A stretch of DNA of 64,000 nucleotides from Gudongella sp964575895 (lineage in GTDB: Bacteria; Bacillota; Clostridia; Tissierellales; Tissierellaceae): assembly GCA_964575895.1 (NCBI GenBank), contig CAZNTE010000013.1, positions 7,723 to 71,722 of the forward strand, read 5' to 3'. This document shows positions 34,701 through 44,416 of the stretch, piece by piece. The position numbers and the translations under genes are program-made. The notes beneath the pieces are model-generated. The model searched no databases. It was given only the letters and a program-made list of their open reading frames with translations, and was not told where the DNA came from. Within the stretch, counting starts at the first letter, position 1, and every line of letters starts with the position of its first letter.

Positions 34701-36494
34701 ATGTTTTCCAGCATAAAGTGGAAATTCATAGTTGTATATTTTCTTCTTGTTTTTATTGCGATGGTTATAATTGGTATATTTATTGTCAATAGATTAGAAG
34801 ATCAACAAATAAATTCTGTTACAAACTCCATGGAGCAAAATATGGAGACGATAATGTCTACTTCCAGCTATTTAGCATCTGATAATTGGCTTGAGAATAG
34901 GGAAGGGATTCAAAATACCTTGAATGAGTGGAGGCTGGGCAGTGGAGAAACTTTGTATGTAATTTATGACAGTGAAGTTCCTAAGATCTTAGCCACTACT
35001 TCAAAACAATTTGAAACAATAGTAGGTAGAAACGCTCTTTCCTATAAGACTATAGATCCCATATTAGTTATGGATGCCTTTGAGGGTATCAGAGGTGAGA
35101 ACGTTGTTTTTGATGACTCTGCAGGAAGTGACTTCAAGCACTTGACATATCCTGTTGTATCTTCCCTGGGAAAGACAATAGGGATTCTATATATGACATC
35201 AGACCTAACTAATGTTGCGAATACTCTTGAAGAGACAAGATTAATTTTAACAAATGCTACATTAATTGCCTTGGTTATAACTATACTATTGGGGGTTTTA
35301 ATAGCAAGTAGTATTACTGAACCAATAAGAGATGTAACTAAGAAAGCTGAAGAAATGTCAATGGGAGATTTTGACCAGTTTGTAGCAGTTAAATCAGATG
35401 ATGAGATTGGACAGCTTGCAAGTATGTTTAATCACCTTACATTAAAACTCAAAGATACCATCGAGGAGATGGACTTAGAGAGAAATAAGCTGGATACAAT
35501 ATTCAGTTATATGGCAGAAGGGGTGATTGCCGTTGATAAAAGCGGTTTAGTAATACATGCTAATCCTATAGGTATAAAACTTCTTGGAATTGATGAACAG
35601 CAGCTGTACAACAATTATAAATTGGATTTAGAATCCCTTGGGATGGAGAAAATTGATTATCAAAATGAAGATAGCTTGAATGGAGAGAGTATTTTTCATA
35701 ATATAGACGGAGTGTATAAGGTGAAATATGCGCCTTACAAGAATGAAAGAGATGATATTGCTGGAGTTATAATGGTATATCAGGATATAACTCAAGAACA
35801 TAGACTAGAAAATATGAGAAAAGAATTTGTAGCGAATGTTTCACATGAGTTGAAAACTCCAATAACAACCATTAAAAGCTATACAGAAACCTTAATGGAG
35901 GATGATATTAGTAACGAAGTTAGCCAGAGGTTCTTATCTGTAATTGACAATGAATGTGATAGAATGGCTAGATTAGTTAGAGATCTGCTGCAGTTATCAA
36001 ATATTGATTACAATAAGGCAAAATGGATCCGCAATGAGGTATCCCTTATTGAGATTATAAAAAGTTCAATTGCAAAATTAGAAATTATCGCCAGGGAGAA
36101 AGGACAAAAAATAAGCTGCGATATTGAGAGTGATCTTCCTATAATTTCTGCAGACAAAGATGGAATTGAGCAGGTTGTTTTAAATGTCTTGTCAAATGCA
36201 ATAAAATATACTGATGATCATGGAGAAATACAGATATCTGCAAAGTCACATGATGGGAAGATAAAGCTTAGTGTGAAAGATAATGGAATTGGTATACCTG
36301 GAGAAGATCAGGGTAGAATATTTGAAAGATTTTATAGGGTTGAAAAGGGTAGAAGTAGGGACTTAGGTGGAACTGGACTTGGTTTATCTATAGCTAAAGA
36401 GATAATTGAAGCTCATGAAGGAACCATTAACTTATATAGTAAACAAGGGGTAGGAACTACAGTCGAAATAATTTTTAATAAGGCTGTAATTTAA
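34701..36494 (+). CDS. walK: Sensor histidine kinase WalK
   Basis: 597 residues. Two membrane helices (about 8-28 and 182-203) flank an extracellular sensor domain. HAMP (about 205-255), PAS (about 265-370), HisKA with the phosphohistidine in VSHELKTPITT (about 378) and HATPase with NAIKYTDDHG and GGTGLGLSIAKE follow. It phosphorylates WalR in response to cell-wall state. Confidence 0.95.
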   Translation: MFSSIKWKFIVVYFLLVFIAMVIIGIFIVNRLEDQQINSVTNSMEQNMETIMSTSSYLASDNWLENREGIQNTLNEWRLGSGETLYVIYDSEVPKILATTSKQFETIVGRNALSYKTIDPILVMDAFEGIRGENVVFDDSAGSDFKHLTYPVVSSLGKTIGILYMTSDLTNVANTLEETRLILTNATLIALVITILLGVLIASSITEPIRDVTKKAEEMSMGDFDQFVAVKSDDEIGQLASMFNHLTLKLKDTIEEMDLERNKLDTIFSYMAEGVIAVDKSGLVIHANPIGIKLLGIDEQQLYNNYKLDLESLGMEKIDYQNEDSLNGESIFHNIDGVYKVKYAPYKNERDDIAGVIMVYQDITQEHRLENMRKEFVANVSHELKTPITTIKSYTETLMEDDISNEVSQRFLSVIDNECDRMARLVRDLLQLSNIDYNKAKWIRNEVSLIEIIKSSIAKLEIIAREKGQKISCDIESDLPIISADKDGIEQVVLNVLSNAIKYTDDHGEIQISAKSHDGKIKLSVKDNGIGIPGEDQGRIFERFYRVEKGRSRDLGGTGLGLSIAKEIIEAHEGTINLYSKQGVGTTVEIIFNKAVI

Positions 36495-36506
36495 TCTTAA
36501 TTATTC

Positions 36507-36539
36507 TGTAATCAGATTGTAACATATAAGTTGTATAAT
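36507..36539 (+). promoter_or_regulatory. Promoter with consensus WalR box
   Basis: TGTAAT-CAGAT-TGTAAC (36507-36523) is an exact match to the WalR consensus TGTWAH-N5-TGTWAH. It overlaps the -35 position of a promoter with -10 TATAAT at 36534-36539. This is the activator-type position. It would allow WalR to drive the downstream genes separately from walRK. Confidence 0.75.
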
Positions 36540-36572
36540 TTGGTTACAAATATATAACGAGGGGGGATAGGC

Positions 36573-37052
36573 ATGTATAAAAAAATGATTTTAAGCTTAA
36601 TAGTAATTATATTTATCGTTGGATTATCCAATGCAGGTTTTGCATCTGCAACTAATGATAGATATGAGATTATTAAGCCAGAAAAACTATCCTTTTCTTC
36701 AAGCGAGAAGATTCTATTAATAAACGGTAGAGCCCCATCAGGTACTGAGATTTTAATAAGTGTTTATGGAACAACAGATTTAACAAGAAGATCTTTTAAT
36801 TTAGATAAATTACCAACAGAACAAGAGTATATATTAATTGCAACTGAAAAGGTCACATCAGGAAATCTAGGTCTTTTTCAAAAACAAATGGATTTAGTAA
36901 GGGGAATAAATAAGATAATAATAGATTTTGGTGTTAGTGGTGTTCCAAGTAGAGAATATATCATATTTACTTATGACCCATTAAGAACAGAAATCAATAT
37001 TCCACTAAGTGTTGATTCAAGATTTGGAGATTTGATTAATTTAGTAAAGTAG
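36573..37052 (+). CDS. Secreted or membrane-anchored protein of unknown function in the walRK operon
   Basis: 159 residues. An N-terminal signal peptide or anchor (about 5-27, possible cleavage after AFASA) is followed by a beta-rich domain with repeated small motifs (INGRAPSGTEILISVYG). I do not recognise the family; it resembles an immunoglobulin-like or adhesin-like fold only by composition. It lies between walK and yycH and directly behind the WalR box, so a cell-wall stress role is inferred. Confidence 0.8.
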   Translation: MYKKMILSLIVIIFIVGLSNAGFASATNDRYEIIKPEKLSFSSSEKILLINGRAPSGTEILISVYGTTDLTRRSFNLDKLPTEQEYILIATEKVTSGNLGLFQKQMDLVRGINKIIIDFGVSGVPSREYIIFTYDPLRTEINIPLSVDSRFGDLINLVK

Positions 37053-37072
37053 ATAAATAAGGAGAGATTTCC

Positions 37073-38497
37073 ATGAAGGAGAAGTTAAAAACTATTCTCC
37101 TTTTTATTTTGGTTGGTTCTAGCTTGATGATGACTCAACAACTTTGGATTAAGTTACCTAATGGAATTACAGGCATATTGACAACACAAGCATCAGCAAC
37201 TATCGATTACAACATTTCAGATATGATTGTACCAAATAAGTATCTAATTAATTTTGGTCAAAATCTTAAAACTATGTTGTATGATGCTAGTAAGTATAAT
37301 ATTTGGAATAATTCAAGGGTGATTATTACTGAAGCTTTAGGGTCAAGAACCATCAGAACAGAGGAATTACAAATGGATTATAAACCTGAGAATTCAGGGG
37401 ACAGAATGATTACATTCTACTTTCCTGAAAAAATGTCAACCTACATATTGACTAGAGCTTGGGAAGTTGATGATCCTAATAGCATTATGGATACCATGCC
37501 TAACATTGAAAAGATTTCAATTGGAATAGGTAGCGGGAATCCTTTTTTTGTTTTTTCGGGGGAAGGTCGTCACTTAAAAGCAACTGATAACTCGTTGAAC
37601 TTTACAGATATTATTACTGAACTTAATAAAATAGAAGATTTAAAAGAATATGATTATTATTACTCCTTATCAGAAGTATTTGAAACGACACAAGATGAAA
37701 TATTCATACCTTATGAGATAAAGCAATCATTGCCTATAGTATATGTAACCAATGAAGTTCCAGTTATGGAGGATGTAGAAAAAAACCTCTTGGCTGAAAG
37801 ATTTCTTGATAAAAATATTGACTATATTAGGCAGGTGGTTGAAAGCAATGGATCAACCATTTATATCTATGACAATAAGGTATTAAAATTTAATTTAAAT
37901 GGAACTATTGAATATTTTCATTCCTTGGAAGAAAGGATATCAGAGAGAAATCTATTCTTGAGTCTTACTTCAGCATCAGAGTTTATATCAACAAAAGCAG
38001 TTTCTGCAAAAGGAATGTACCTTGCAAAGACAGAGGAGATAAGTAGTGAAGGCAACCTAGGATATAGGTTTACATTTAGATATAGGATCAGAGGGATACC
38101 AGTTTTACTAGGTAATAAAGAGGTCCAAGAATATGTTCAAATTGAATCTTATAACAATCAAGTAAGGTCATATAAGCAATTATTTAGAACTGAAACGGAA
38201 CTTAGTATCTCTAATCTATTGGATAGAAGAACCATCCTATCATCTTTTGATGTAATAGACAGTAATTATCAGTTTTTGGAGAATAAGTTTCTCGAACAAT
38301 CCGGTCAAGCTAGGATGGATTATGGTGAAGACTTAACCCAATTAGTTTTAAGTTCCATAGAAGATATCTCCATTTCTTTTTTTGATCCAAACTTAAAAGA
38401 TAAGGAAGAAAGATTAATAGGGGTATGGCAAATTAGAGCTCATGATAAAGTATATGCATTTAATGCTTACACTGGTGCCCTGGTATACGAAAGGTAG
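37073..38497 (+). CDS. yycH: YycH-like regulator of WalK
   Basis: 474 residues, N-terminal membrane anchor (about 5-25) and a long extracytoplasmic region. The assignment rests on position and size (walK - yycH - yycI - yycJ - htrA) and on residues such as NGTIEYFHSLEE and VQEYVQIESYNNQVRSY. In B. subtilis YycH and YycI form a membrane complex that restrains WalK. Confidence 0.85.
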   Translation: MKEKLKTILLFILVGSSLMMTQQLWIKLPNGITGILTTQASATIDYNISDMIVPNKYLINFGQNLKTMLYDASKYNIWNNSRVIITEALGSRTIRTEELQMDYKPENSGDRMITFYFPEKMSTYILTRAWEVDDPNSIMDTMPNIEKISIGIGSGNPFFVFSGEGRHLKATDNSLNFTDIITELNKIEDLKEYDYYYSLSEVFETTQDEIFIPYEIKQSLPIVYVTNEVPVMEDVEKNLLAERFLDKNIDYIRQVVESNGSTIYIYDNKVLKFNLNGTIEYFHSLEERISERNLFLSLTSASEFISTKAVSAKGMYLAKTEEISSEGNLGYRFTFRYRIRGIPVLLGNKEVQEYVQIESYNNQVRSYKQLFRTETELSISNLLDRRTILSSFDVIDSNYQFLENKFLEQSGQARMDYGEDLTQLVLSSIEDISISFFDPNLKDKEERLIGVWQIRAHDKVYAFNAYTGALVYER

Positions 38498-38505
38498 GAA
38501 ATACA

Positions 38506-39360
38506 ATGGATTGGTCAAAAGCAAAAACCATACTCATAGTTGCATTGTTAATAACAAATTCAGTTTTAGCATATTTTCTATTTTTTGATGATATATATGC
38601 CAATTCTACTGTTGACGAAAATTTCCTTTCCAGAACAAGAGAGATATTATTGAATAAGAACATTGAGATCGGTACTGAAATACCTTTGACTACCAATGCC
38701 ACATATAATTTAGCAGTTGAATATGAAAAGTATGAACCTTTAGAAGTTAATATGAATTTTTTTGAAGGCAATGGAATAAGAGAGTCAACAGATACTACTT
38801 TTACTGAAATTTATAGAGATAATGAGAATGTAACAATAATAAATGATAAATTATTAATCTATGAATATAAGGGTGAATTGCAAGATAAGGGAATAGATAG
38901 TATTGAGAAAGCAAGGGATGAAGCGGAAAAATTCTTATTTGAAAGAGCAAAGATAGAACCTGATAATAATGATTTAGAACTTTCTTACTCAAGGGAAACG
39001 GATTATGGATTCTATCTTGAATATACAAAAGTATTTGATGGGTTGTATATAGAGCAAAGCTTTACTTCTTTTAGGATTGAAAGAGGTGGAGTTAGAAAAA
39101 TGGAGAGAACATGGCTTAGTATCAACCATATAGAGGAAACCAATATTGAGATAGTTCCTGCACCAAAGGCTATATTAGAATTGATTAGCTATGAACAAGT
39201 CTATAATAAGACAATATTAGACATCTCTTTGTGTTACTACTTCGACCCGGAAAAACAGGATTATTTTGGAGACTACCAAAGTGCTACAGAAGGTAAAGCC
39301 GTTCCAGCATGGCGGGTTCTATTCAAAGATGGATACAAGATTATACTTGATATTAACTAA
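38506..39360 (+). CDS. yycI: YycI-like regulator of WalK
   Basis: 284 residues. MDWSKAKTILIVALLITNSVLA-type start (anchor about 8-29), followed by an extracytoplasmic YycI/PepSY-like fold with KAVPAWRVLFKDGYKI at the C-terminus. It would act with YycH on WalK. Confidence 0.87.
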   Translation: MDWSKAKTILIVALLITNSVLAYFLFFDDIYANSTVDENFLSRTREILLNKNIEIGTEIPLTTNATYNLAVEYEKYEPLEVNMNFFEGNGIRESTDTTFTEIYRDNENVTIINDKLLIYEYKGELQDKGIDSIEKARDEAEKFLFERAKIEPDNNDLELSYSRETDYGFYLEYTKVFDGLYIEQSFTSFRIERGGVRKMERTWLSINHIEETNIEIVPAPKAILELISYEQVYNKTILDISLCYYFDPEKQDYFGDYQSATEGKAVPAWRVLFKDGYKIILDIN

Positions 39361-39384
39361 AGAAGGTTACCCTTCTTTTTTTTT
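39361..39384 (+). terminator. Terminator after yycI
   Basis: AGAAGG-TTAC-CCTTCT hairpin then a run of T's. Confidence 0.85.
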
Positions 39385-39435
39385 GAAATTTCCTATATAA
39401 TTAAGAAAGAGTTACATTGGAAGGAGCTATTCAAA

Positions 39436-40233
39436 ATGACATTGAGATTTTGTTCATTATCAAGTGGTAGTGATGGGAATTGCCAGTATATTGAGACCAA
39501 AAATACAAAACTTATTATAGATGCAGGGTTAAGTGGGAAGAGAATCGAAGCCTTGTTTAATGAGATAGAAGTCGATATTAGGAAGCTAGATGGAATATTA
39601 ATAACCCATGAGCATATTGATCATATTAAAGGTGTAGGTATATTATCAAGAAGGTATGACTTGCCTGTATATGCCAATGAGAAAACTTGGATAGCCATGG
39701 AACCTATCATAAAAGAAGTAAAAAGTCACAATATAAAAGTTATAAAGAACAATAAAAATATAGAAGTGAAGGATGTATTGATACATCCTTTTAATATAAG
39801 TCATGATGCATCTGATCCCGTTGGCTTCATATTATTTAATAATATGAAGAAACTAAGTTTTATAACAGATACTGGATGGATAAATGAGGGTATAAAGGAG
39901 AAAATAAAAAACTCTCACATTTATTTTATGGAATCTAACCATGATATTAGAATGTTAAAGGAAGGAAGTTATCCTTGGCCACTTAAACAAAGAATTTTAA
40001 GTCCTTACGGACATTTATCTAACGATGATGCAACTGAGGTCTTATGTGAAGTCTTAAAGGGAGAAAATGAAATAGTCCTATTAGCACATTTAAGTGAAGA
40101 TAACAACACACCAGAAATTGCATACAATACAGTTAGAAATGGGCTATTAAGAGAAGGTTTTGATGTGGATAATGACATTAGATTATTGATGACAAATAGA
40201 CACGGAAATAGCGGTATATATACTCTTGATTAG
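39436..40233 (+). CDS. yycJ: MBL-fold hydrolase YycJ (WalJ)
   Basis: 265 residues, metallo-beta-lactamase fold with the metal-binding signature THEHIDHIKG (about 55-64) and further histidines (FNISHDASDP, LAHLSEDN). YycJ is a 5'-to-3' exonuclease-like member that lies with walRK in Firmicutes. Its precise function is not established here. It has its own ribosome site AAGGAGC and a terminator upstream. Confidence 0.9.
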   Translation: MTLRFCSLSSGSDGNCQYIETKNTKLIIDAGLSGKRIEALFNEIEVDIRKLDGILITHEHIDHIKGVGILSRRYDLPVYANEKTWIAMEPIIKEVKSHNIKVIKNNKNIEVKDVLIHPFNISHDASDPVGFILFNNMKKLSFITDTGWINEGIKEKIKNSHIYFMESNHDIRMLKEGSYPWPLKQRILSPYGHLSNDDATEVLCEVLKGENEIVLLAHLSEDNNTPEIAYNTVRNGLLREGFDVDNDIRLLMTNRHGNSGIYTLD

Positions 40234-40243
40234 GGGGAATAAA

Positions 40244-41395
40244 ATGGATAACTATAATTATGGAGGAGGGTATTATAAGCCTCCTAAAAAGAGGAGTTTG
40301 TTATCGTATCTCATAGTAGCATTAATAGCTGGAATTATAGGGGGTTTATTAAGTGTATATATAGCACCTAAGTACCTCTATGGGAAGATACTACCTATAC
40401 CAGATTATATGATGGTCTCTGGAGAGCCTGCAGTTGTCAATACCATTACCATAAACCCAGTTGATGAGACTAACGTTGTGGCAGCGGTGGCAAAAAAAGC
40501 TGTTAGTTCAGTGGTGGGTATTACAACAGTTGAAATTCAAAGAGACTTTCTTTGGTCAAGACCAATAGAAGGTGTTGGATCAGGGTTGATAGTTAATAGT
40601 GATGGATATATCCTTACAAATTCTCATGTAATTAGAGACGGGAATGCCAGTGAAATAAGTGTATTATTTGAGGATGGAGATAGAAGAGAAGGAAGAGTAC
40701 TATGGTATGATGCTACCTTGGACTTGGCAATAGTTAAAGCAAATGGAGCTAATTTTCCAGTGGCAGATCTTGGAGATTCTGATAGTGTTGAAGTAGGTCA
40801 ATTGGCCGTTGCAATTGGCAACCCATTGGGTTTGGACTTTCAAAGAACTGTAACTAGTGGTGTAATAAGTGGCCTTCATAGGTCCATACAAGTTAATAGA
40901 TATAGTGTAATGGAGGATTTAATTCAAACCGATGCATCAATAAATCCTGGAAACTCAGGAGGACCCTTACTCGATGCAAGAGGATATGTAATCGGTATAA
41001 ATACAGCTAAGATACAAACAGGTGAAGGGTTAGGGTTTTCTATTCCAATAAATATTGTTAAACCTGTAATTGATGAAATAATAGAAAATGGGAGTTTTAC
41101 TAATGTGTATATAGGCTTTACTGGAAGTGAAGTTGAAGTGTATGAAAGACAGATGGATGTTGATTTGAAAGCTCAAGCTGGAGTTGTGATTATAGAGATT
41201 TTACCAAATTCACCTGCTTCAGTGTCAAATTTACAACCATTGGATGTAATCGTGGCTGTGGACAACGAAGATGTAACCAGTATGTCTAATCTAAGAAAAA
41301 TACTTTTTCAATATAGGATTGGAGATAGAGCTACATTAACAATTAATAGAAATGGTACAATAATGAGAGTTCCAGTTACCTTTAGGGAATTTTAG
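40244..41395 (+). CDS. htrA: HtrA-like serine protease
   Basis: 383 residues. An N-terminal membrane anchor (about 20-43) precedes the trypsin-like domain with the catalytic triad in TNSHVI, TLDLAIVKA and NPGNSGGPLL, and a single C-terminal PDZ domain (about 285-375). It degrades misfolded envelope proteins. ATG 40244 with AGGGGG before it; it closes the walRK-type block. Confidence 0.93.
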   Translation: MDNYNYGGGYYKPPKKRSLLSYLIVALIAGIIGGLLSVYIAPKYLYGKILPIPDYMMVSGEPAVVNTITINPVDETNVVAAVAKKAVSSVVGITTVEIQRDFLWSRPIEGVGSGLIVNSDGYILTNSHVIRDGNASEISVLFEDGDRREGRVLWYDATLDLAIVKANGANFPVADLGDSDSVEVGQLAVAIGNPLGLDFQRTVTSGVISGLHRSIQVNRYSVMEDLIQTDASINPGNSGGPLLDARGYVIGINTAKIQTGEGLGFSIPINIVKPVIDEIIENGSFTNVYIGFTGSEVEVYERQMDVDLKAQAGVVIIEILPNSPASVSNLQPLDVIVAVDNEDVTSMSNLRKILFQYRIGDRATLTINRNGTIMRVPVTFREF

Positions 41396-41405
41396 GGGGA
41401 TAAAA

Positions 41406-42176
41406 ATGAGAATACTACTGACAAATGACGACGGAGTTTACGCTCAAGGAATTAGAACATTGGCACTGGAATTGGAGAAGGAGCACGAGGTGATTATTGT
41501 AGCACCTGAAGATCAGAGAAGTGCTCAAAGCCATTCAATAACACTTCATAAGCCAATAATTATTAAGAAAGTTAAGCTAGATGGAATAAAATCAGAGGCA
41601 TATAGTATATCTGGAACACCAGCAGATTGTGTAAGAGTGGGGATGGAAGAGATTGCTAAGGGAAGGATAGATATAGTATTTTCAGGAATTAACATGGGTT
41701 TAAATAGCGGAATGGACATCCTTTACTCAGGTACCGTTTCTGCCGCCATAGAAGGGAATTTATATAAATTGCCAAGTGTTGCAGTTTCAGCTGAATGGAC
41801 AAAAGAAGGTTTAAATTATGAGATAGCGGCAAAATATGCATCAAAAGTACTTGCAAAAATAAAGAAGGAAAAACTTTTAACTCCTATGGTATTAAATTTA
41901 AATACACCTTTTAATCTTACTGACGATAGTAAACCAATTAAGGTTTGTAAAATTGGAGGTCCAATTTATGATTACTATTTGGCAGAGAATAATGGAGATG
42001 GAGATATGACTTTAAAAGTAACAGGTAGAGTTGAAACAACCTTAGAAAATGATACTGATAGGTATTTCCTAGCTAATGGTTATGCAACTTTGACACCACT
42101 TAAGTATGATTTTACAGACTTTGAGCTTATGGATAAGGTAAGAAAATGCATAGATGAAGATATAGATTGTGAATAA
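41406..42176 (+). CDS. surE: 5'/3'-nucleotidase SurE
   Basis: 256 residues with the SurE signature LLTNDDGVYAQGI at the N-terminus, SISGTPADCV and INMGLNSGMDILYSGTVSAA. SurE removes phosphate from nucleoside monophosphates and short polyphosphates, using a divalent metal. Ten bases after htrA. Confidence 0.94.
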   Translation: MRILLTNDDGVYAQGIRTLALELEKEHEVIIVAPEDQRSAQSHSITLHKPIIIKKVKLDGIKSEAYSISGTPADCVRVGMEEIAKGRIDIVFSGINMGLNSGMDILYSGTVSAAIEGNLYKLPSVAVSAEWTKEGLNYEIAAKYASKVLAKIKKEKLLTPMVLNLNTPFNLTDDSKPIKVCKIGGPIYDYYLAENNGDGDMTLKVTGRVETTLENDTDRYFLANGYATLTPLKYDFTDFELMDKVRKCIDEDIDCE

Positions 42177-42246
42177 TGAGTAACTCTAGGGGTATCTATC
42201 TTCTAAGGTCATTGACCGACAAAATAGATTTAAGGAGTTAGATAAT

Positions 42247-42756
42247 ATGGATAAAAGAAAAGATGTTGTAACAATGGGTGGAAATCCAATGACTTTACTT
42301 GGAAAAGAAATAAAAGTTGGAGATAGTGCACCGGATTTTACTGCACTAAAAAGTGATATGTCTCCCTACTCACTAAAGGATGCTGGAGATAAGATAAAAA
42401 TAATTTCAGTTGTTACTTCATTGGACACAGGTATTTGCGAGATGCAAACAATTAAGTTCAATGAAGAAGCTTCAGAACTAGATGATGTTGTTATAATAAC
42501 CTTGTCTGTGGATTTACCATTTGCACAAAAAAGATTCTGTAGTGCAAATTCAATCGATAAAGTTATAACTCTTTCAGATCACAGAGACCTTGACTTTGGA
42601 TTGAAGTATGGATTTGTTATGGAGGAAGTAAGATTACTATCAAGAGGAATAGTTGTTTTGGATAAAAACAATAAAGTAGTGTATGTTGAGTATTTGGATC
42701 AGATAGGAAAACATCCTGATTATGACAAGGCCTTAGAAGCAGTCAAAAATATATAG
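42247..42756 (+). CDS. tpx: Thiol peroxidase Tpx
   Basis: 169 residues. The peroxidatic cysteine is in SLDTGICEMQT (about 60) and a resolving cysteine is in RFCSANS (about 94). It reduces alkyl hydroperoxides using thioredoxin. Unlike the peroxiredoxin at 52537, the peroxidatic position here is a normal cysteine. AAGGAG ribosome site before the ATG. Confidence 0.95.
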   Translation: MDKRKDVVTMGGNPMTLLGKEIKVGDSAPDFTALKSDMSPYSLKDAGDKIKIISVVTSLDTGICEMQTIKFNEEASELDDVVIITLSVDLPFAQKRFCSANSIDKVITLSDHRDLDFGLKYGFVMEEVRLLSRGIVVLDKNNKVVYVEYLDQIGKHPDYDKALEAVKNI

Positions 42757-42757
42757 C

Positions 42758-42786
42758 AAAAAGCCTTCCATATGGAGGGCTTTTTT
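42758..42786 (+). terminator. Terminator between tpx and rlmH
   Basis: AAAAGCCTTCC-ATAT-GGAGGGCTTTTTT hairpin with a T-run. The T-run merges into the rlmH ribosome site. Confidence 0.85.
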
Positions 42787-42798
42787 AAAGGGGTTATT

Positions 42799-43278
42799 AT
42801 GAATATAGATATTATAGTAGTTGGAAAAATTAAAGAAAAGTATCTTAATGATGGAATAAAGGAATACACTAAGCGACTTTCAAGGTATTGCAGTTTAAAT
42901 ATTATTGAGGTTGATGATGAAAAAGCACCTGAAAATTTGTCAGAAAGGGACATGGAGATTATAAAGGATGAGGAGGGAGAGAGGATCCTCTCAAAAGTCC
43001 AAAGCAATTCTTATATTATTCCACTAGTTATAGAAGGGAAAAACATTTCATCTGAAGACATGGCAGAAAAGATGTCTAATCTTATGGTGGATGGATACTC
43101 TCATTTAACCTTTGTAATTGGAGGATCATTAGGTTTATCAGATGAAGTAATAAAGAGGTCTAATTTTAAATTATCTTTTTCCAAGATGACCTTTCCTCAT
43201 CAGCTTATGAGGCTTATACTCTTAGAACAAATCTATAGGAGCTTTCGAATTATAAGGAACGAACCCTATCACAAATAA
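42799..43278 (+). CDS. rlmH: 23S rRNA pseudouridine-1915 N3-methyltransferase RlmH
   Basis: 159 residues, exactly the usual size. The SPOUT C-terminal motif FVIGGSLGLSDEV (about 100-112) and YHK at the C-terminus are present. The AAAGGGG at 42787-42793 selects ATG 42799 over an in-frame upstream ATG. Confidence 0.95.
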   Translation: MNIDIIVVGKIKEKYLNDGIKEYTKRLSRYCSLNIIEVDDEKAPENLSERDMEIIKDEEGERILSKVQSNSYIIPLVIEGKNISSEDMAEKMSNLMVDGYSHLTFVIGGSLGLSDEVIKRSNFKLSFSKMTFPHQLMRLILLEQIYRSFRIIRNEPYHK

Positions 43279-43427
43279 ATGACTTATTTTAGGTCCATAT
43301 ATTAGATTGAGTAAATGATAGAGGCTGAAATCCTAAATTGCATTTACATTAGAGGGCAAAAAGATTTCGATAATTGTTTTTTATCCTTTGGAAGTTATCA
43401 TTTAGAGACATAGAAAGGAGATAATCC

Positions 43428-43826
43428 ATGTCTAAAATAACAGGTATTGGTGGAGTATTTTTGAAAGTAAGTGGTGATACTAAGAAGTTATTAAATTGGT
43501 ATCATGAGATTTTGGGTTTGGACATTACTGAATACGGTATTAATTTTCTAGGACCTAATAAGTTTACACTTATTACCTTTGATAATAAGGAGTCAAGCAA
43601 GACAGTACTTAATTTTACAGTTGATAATCTGGATAATTTCTTAGAAAAATTAAAAAACAACAATGTTAAAATTATACAAGAAATTAAAGTCTATGAATAT
43701 GGTAAGTTTGCTCAAATTGAAGATGTCATTGGAAACACTATAGAGTTATGGGAACCATTTGATAATAATTATGTAAAAATGGTTGAAAAAGAAATAGATG
43801 ACTTTAGTAAAAATGCGGATAGTTAA
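43428..43826 (+). CDS. VOC/glyoxalase family protein
   Basis: 132 residues with one glyoxalase/bleomycin-resistance/dioxygenase (VOC) fold: GVFLKVSGDTKKLLNWYHEILGL at the N-terminus and IEDVIGNTIELWEP at the C-terminus. Members bind metal and act on varied small molecules. The substrate cannot be named. Single gene with its own AAAGGAG ribosome site. Confidence 0.82.
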   Translation: MSKITGIGGVFLKVSGDTKKLLNWYHEILGLDITEYGINFLGPNKFTLITFDNKESSKTVLNFTVDNLDNFLEKLKNNNVKIIQEIKVYEYGKFAQIEDVIGNTIELWEPFDNNYVKMVEKEIDDFSKNADS

Positions 43827-44000
43827 ATTATTATATGGTTAAAGCGAAATGGAGAATCTTATCATATACAAATCCTTGATCAATTTAGGCAATCATAAAA
43901 GAGATATTATACATCAAGTATTGAATAGTTAATAGTAGAGTCTAAAGAACTTTCATTGTTAAGATACTTTATAAAATTAGAATTTTAGGAGGTTATAAAT

Positions 44001-44354
44001 ATGAGCGAGCATAAAATCTATAAGATGAGTTTTGCCAGTGTGTATCCTCATTATGTTAATAAAGCAGAGAAGAAGGGGCGAACTAAGGAAGAGGTAGATG
44101 AGATAATATTTTGGTTGACTGGATATGATAGACAGCAGTTGAATGAAATAATAGAGAACAAAGTTGATTTTGAGTCATTTTTTAAAGAAGCACCAAGTCT
44201 TAACTCCAATAGAGAACTAATCAAAGGAGTTATTTGTGGAGTTAGAATAGAAGAAATTGAAGAACCACTTATGAAAGAAATAAGATATTTGGATAAACTA
44301 ATAGATGAACTAGCTAAGGGGAAGACAATGGAGAAGATATTGAGAAAGGCATAA
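44001..44354 (+). CDS. DUF2200 family protein
   Basis: 117 residues beginning HKIYKMSFASVYPHYVNKAEKKGR and containing IFWLTGYD, the DUF2200 pattern. The function is unknown. It ends MEKILRKA, the usual end of the family, so it appears complete. It has an AGGAGG ribosome site. Confidence 0.85.
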   Translation: MSEHKIYKMSFASVYPHYVNKAEKKGRTKEEVDEIIFWLTGYDRQQLNEIIENKVDFESFFKEAPSLNSNRELIKGVICGVRIEEIEEPLMKEIRYLDKLIDELAKGKTMEKILRKA

Positions 44355-44416
44355 AAATTACTAGATTCAATGATTTTACTAAATATAGTAAGTGGATAAG
44401 TGAAGAATTATAAGAT

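Noticed and set aside
44340..44400. Out-of-frame tail after the DUF2200 gene that reads like a protein C-terminus
   Set aside because: A stop lies a short way upstream in that frame, and the DUF2200 protein already ends at its normal end.
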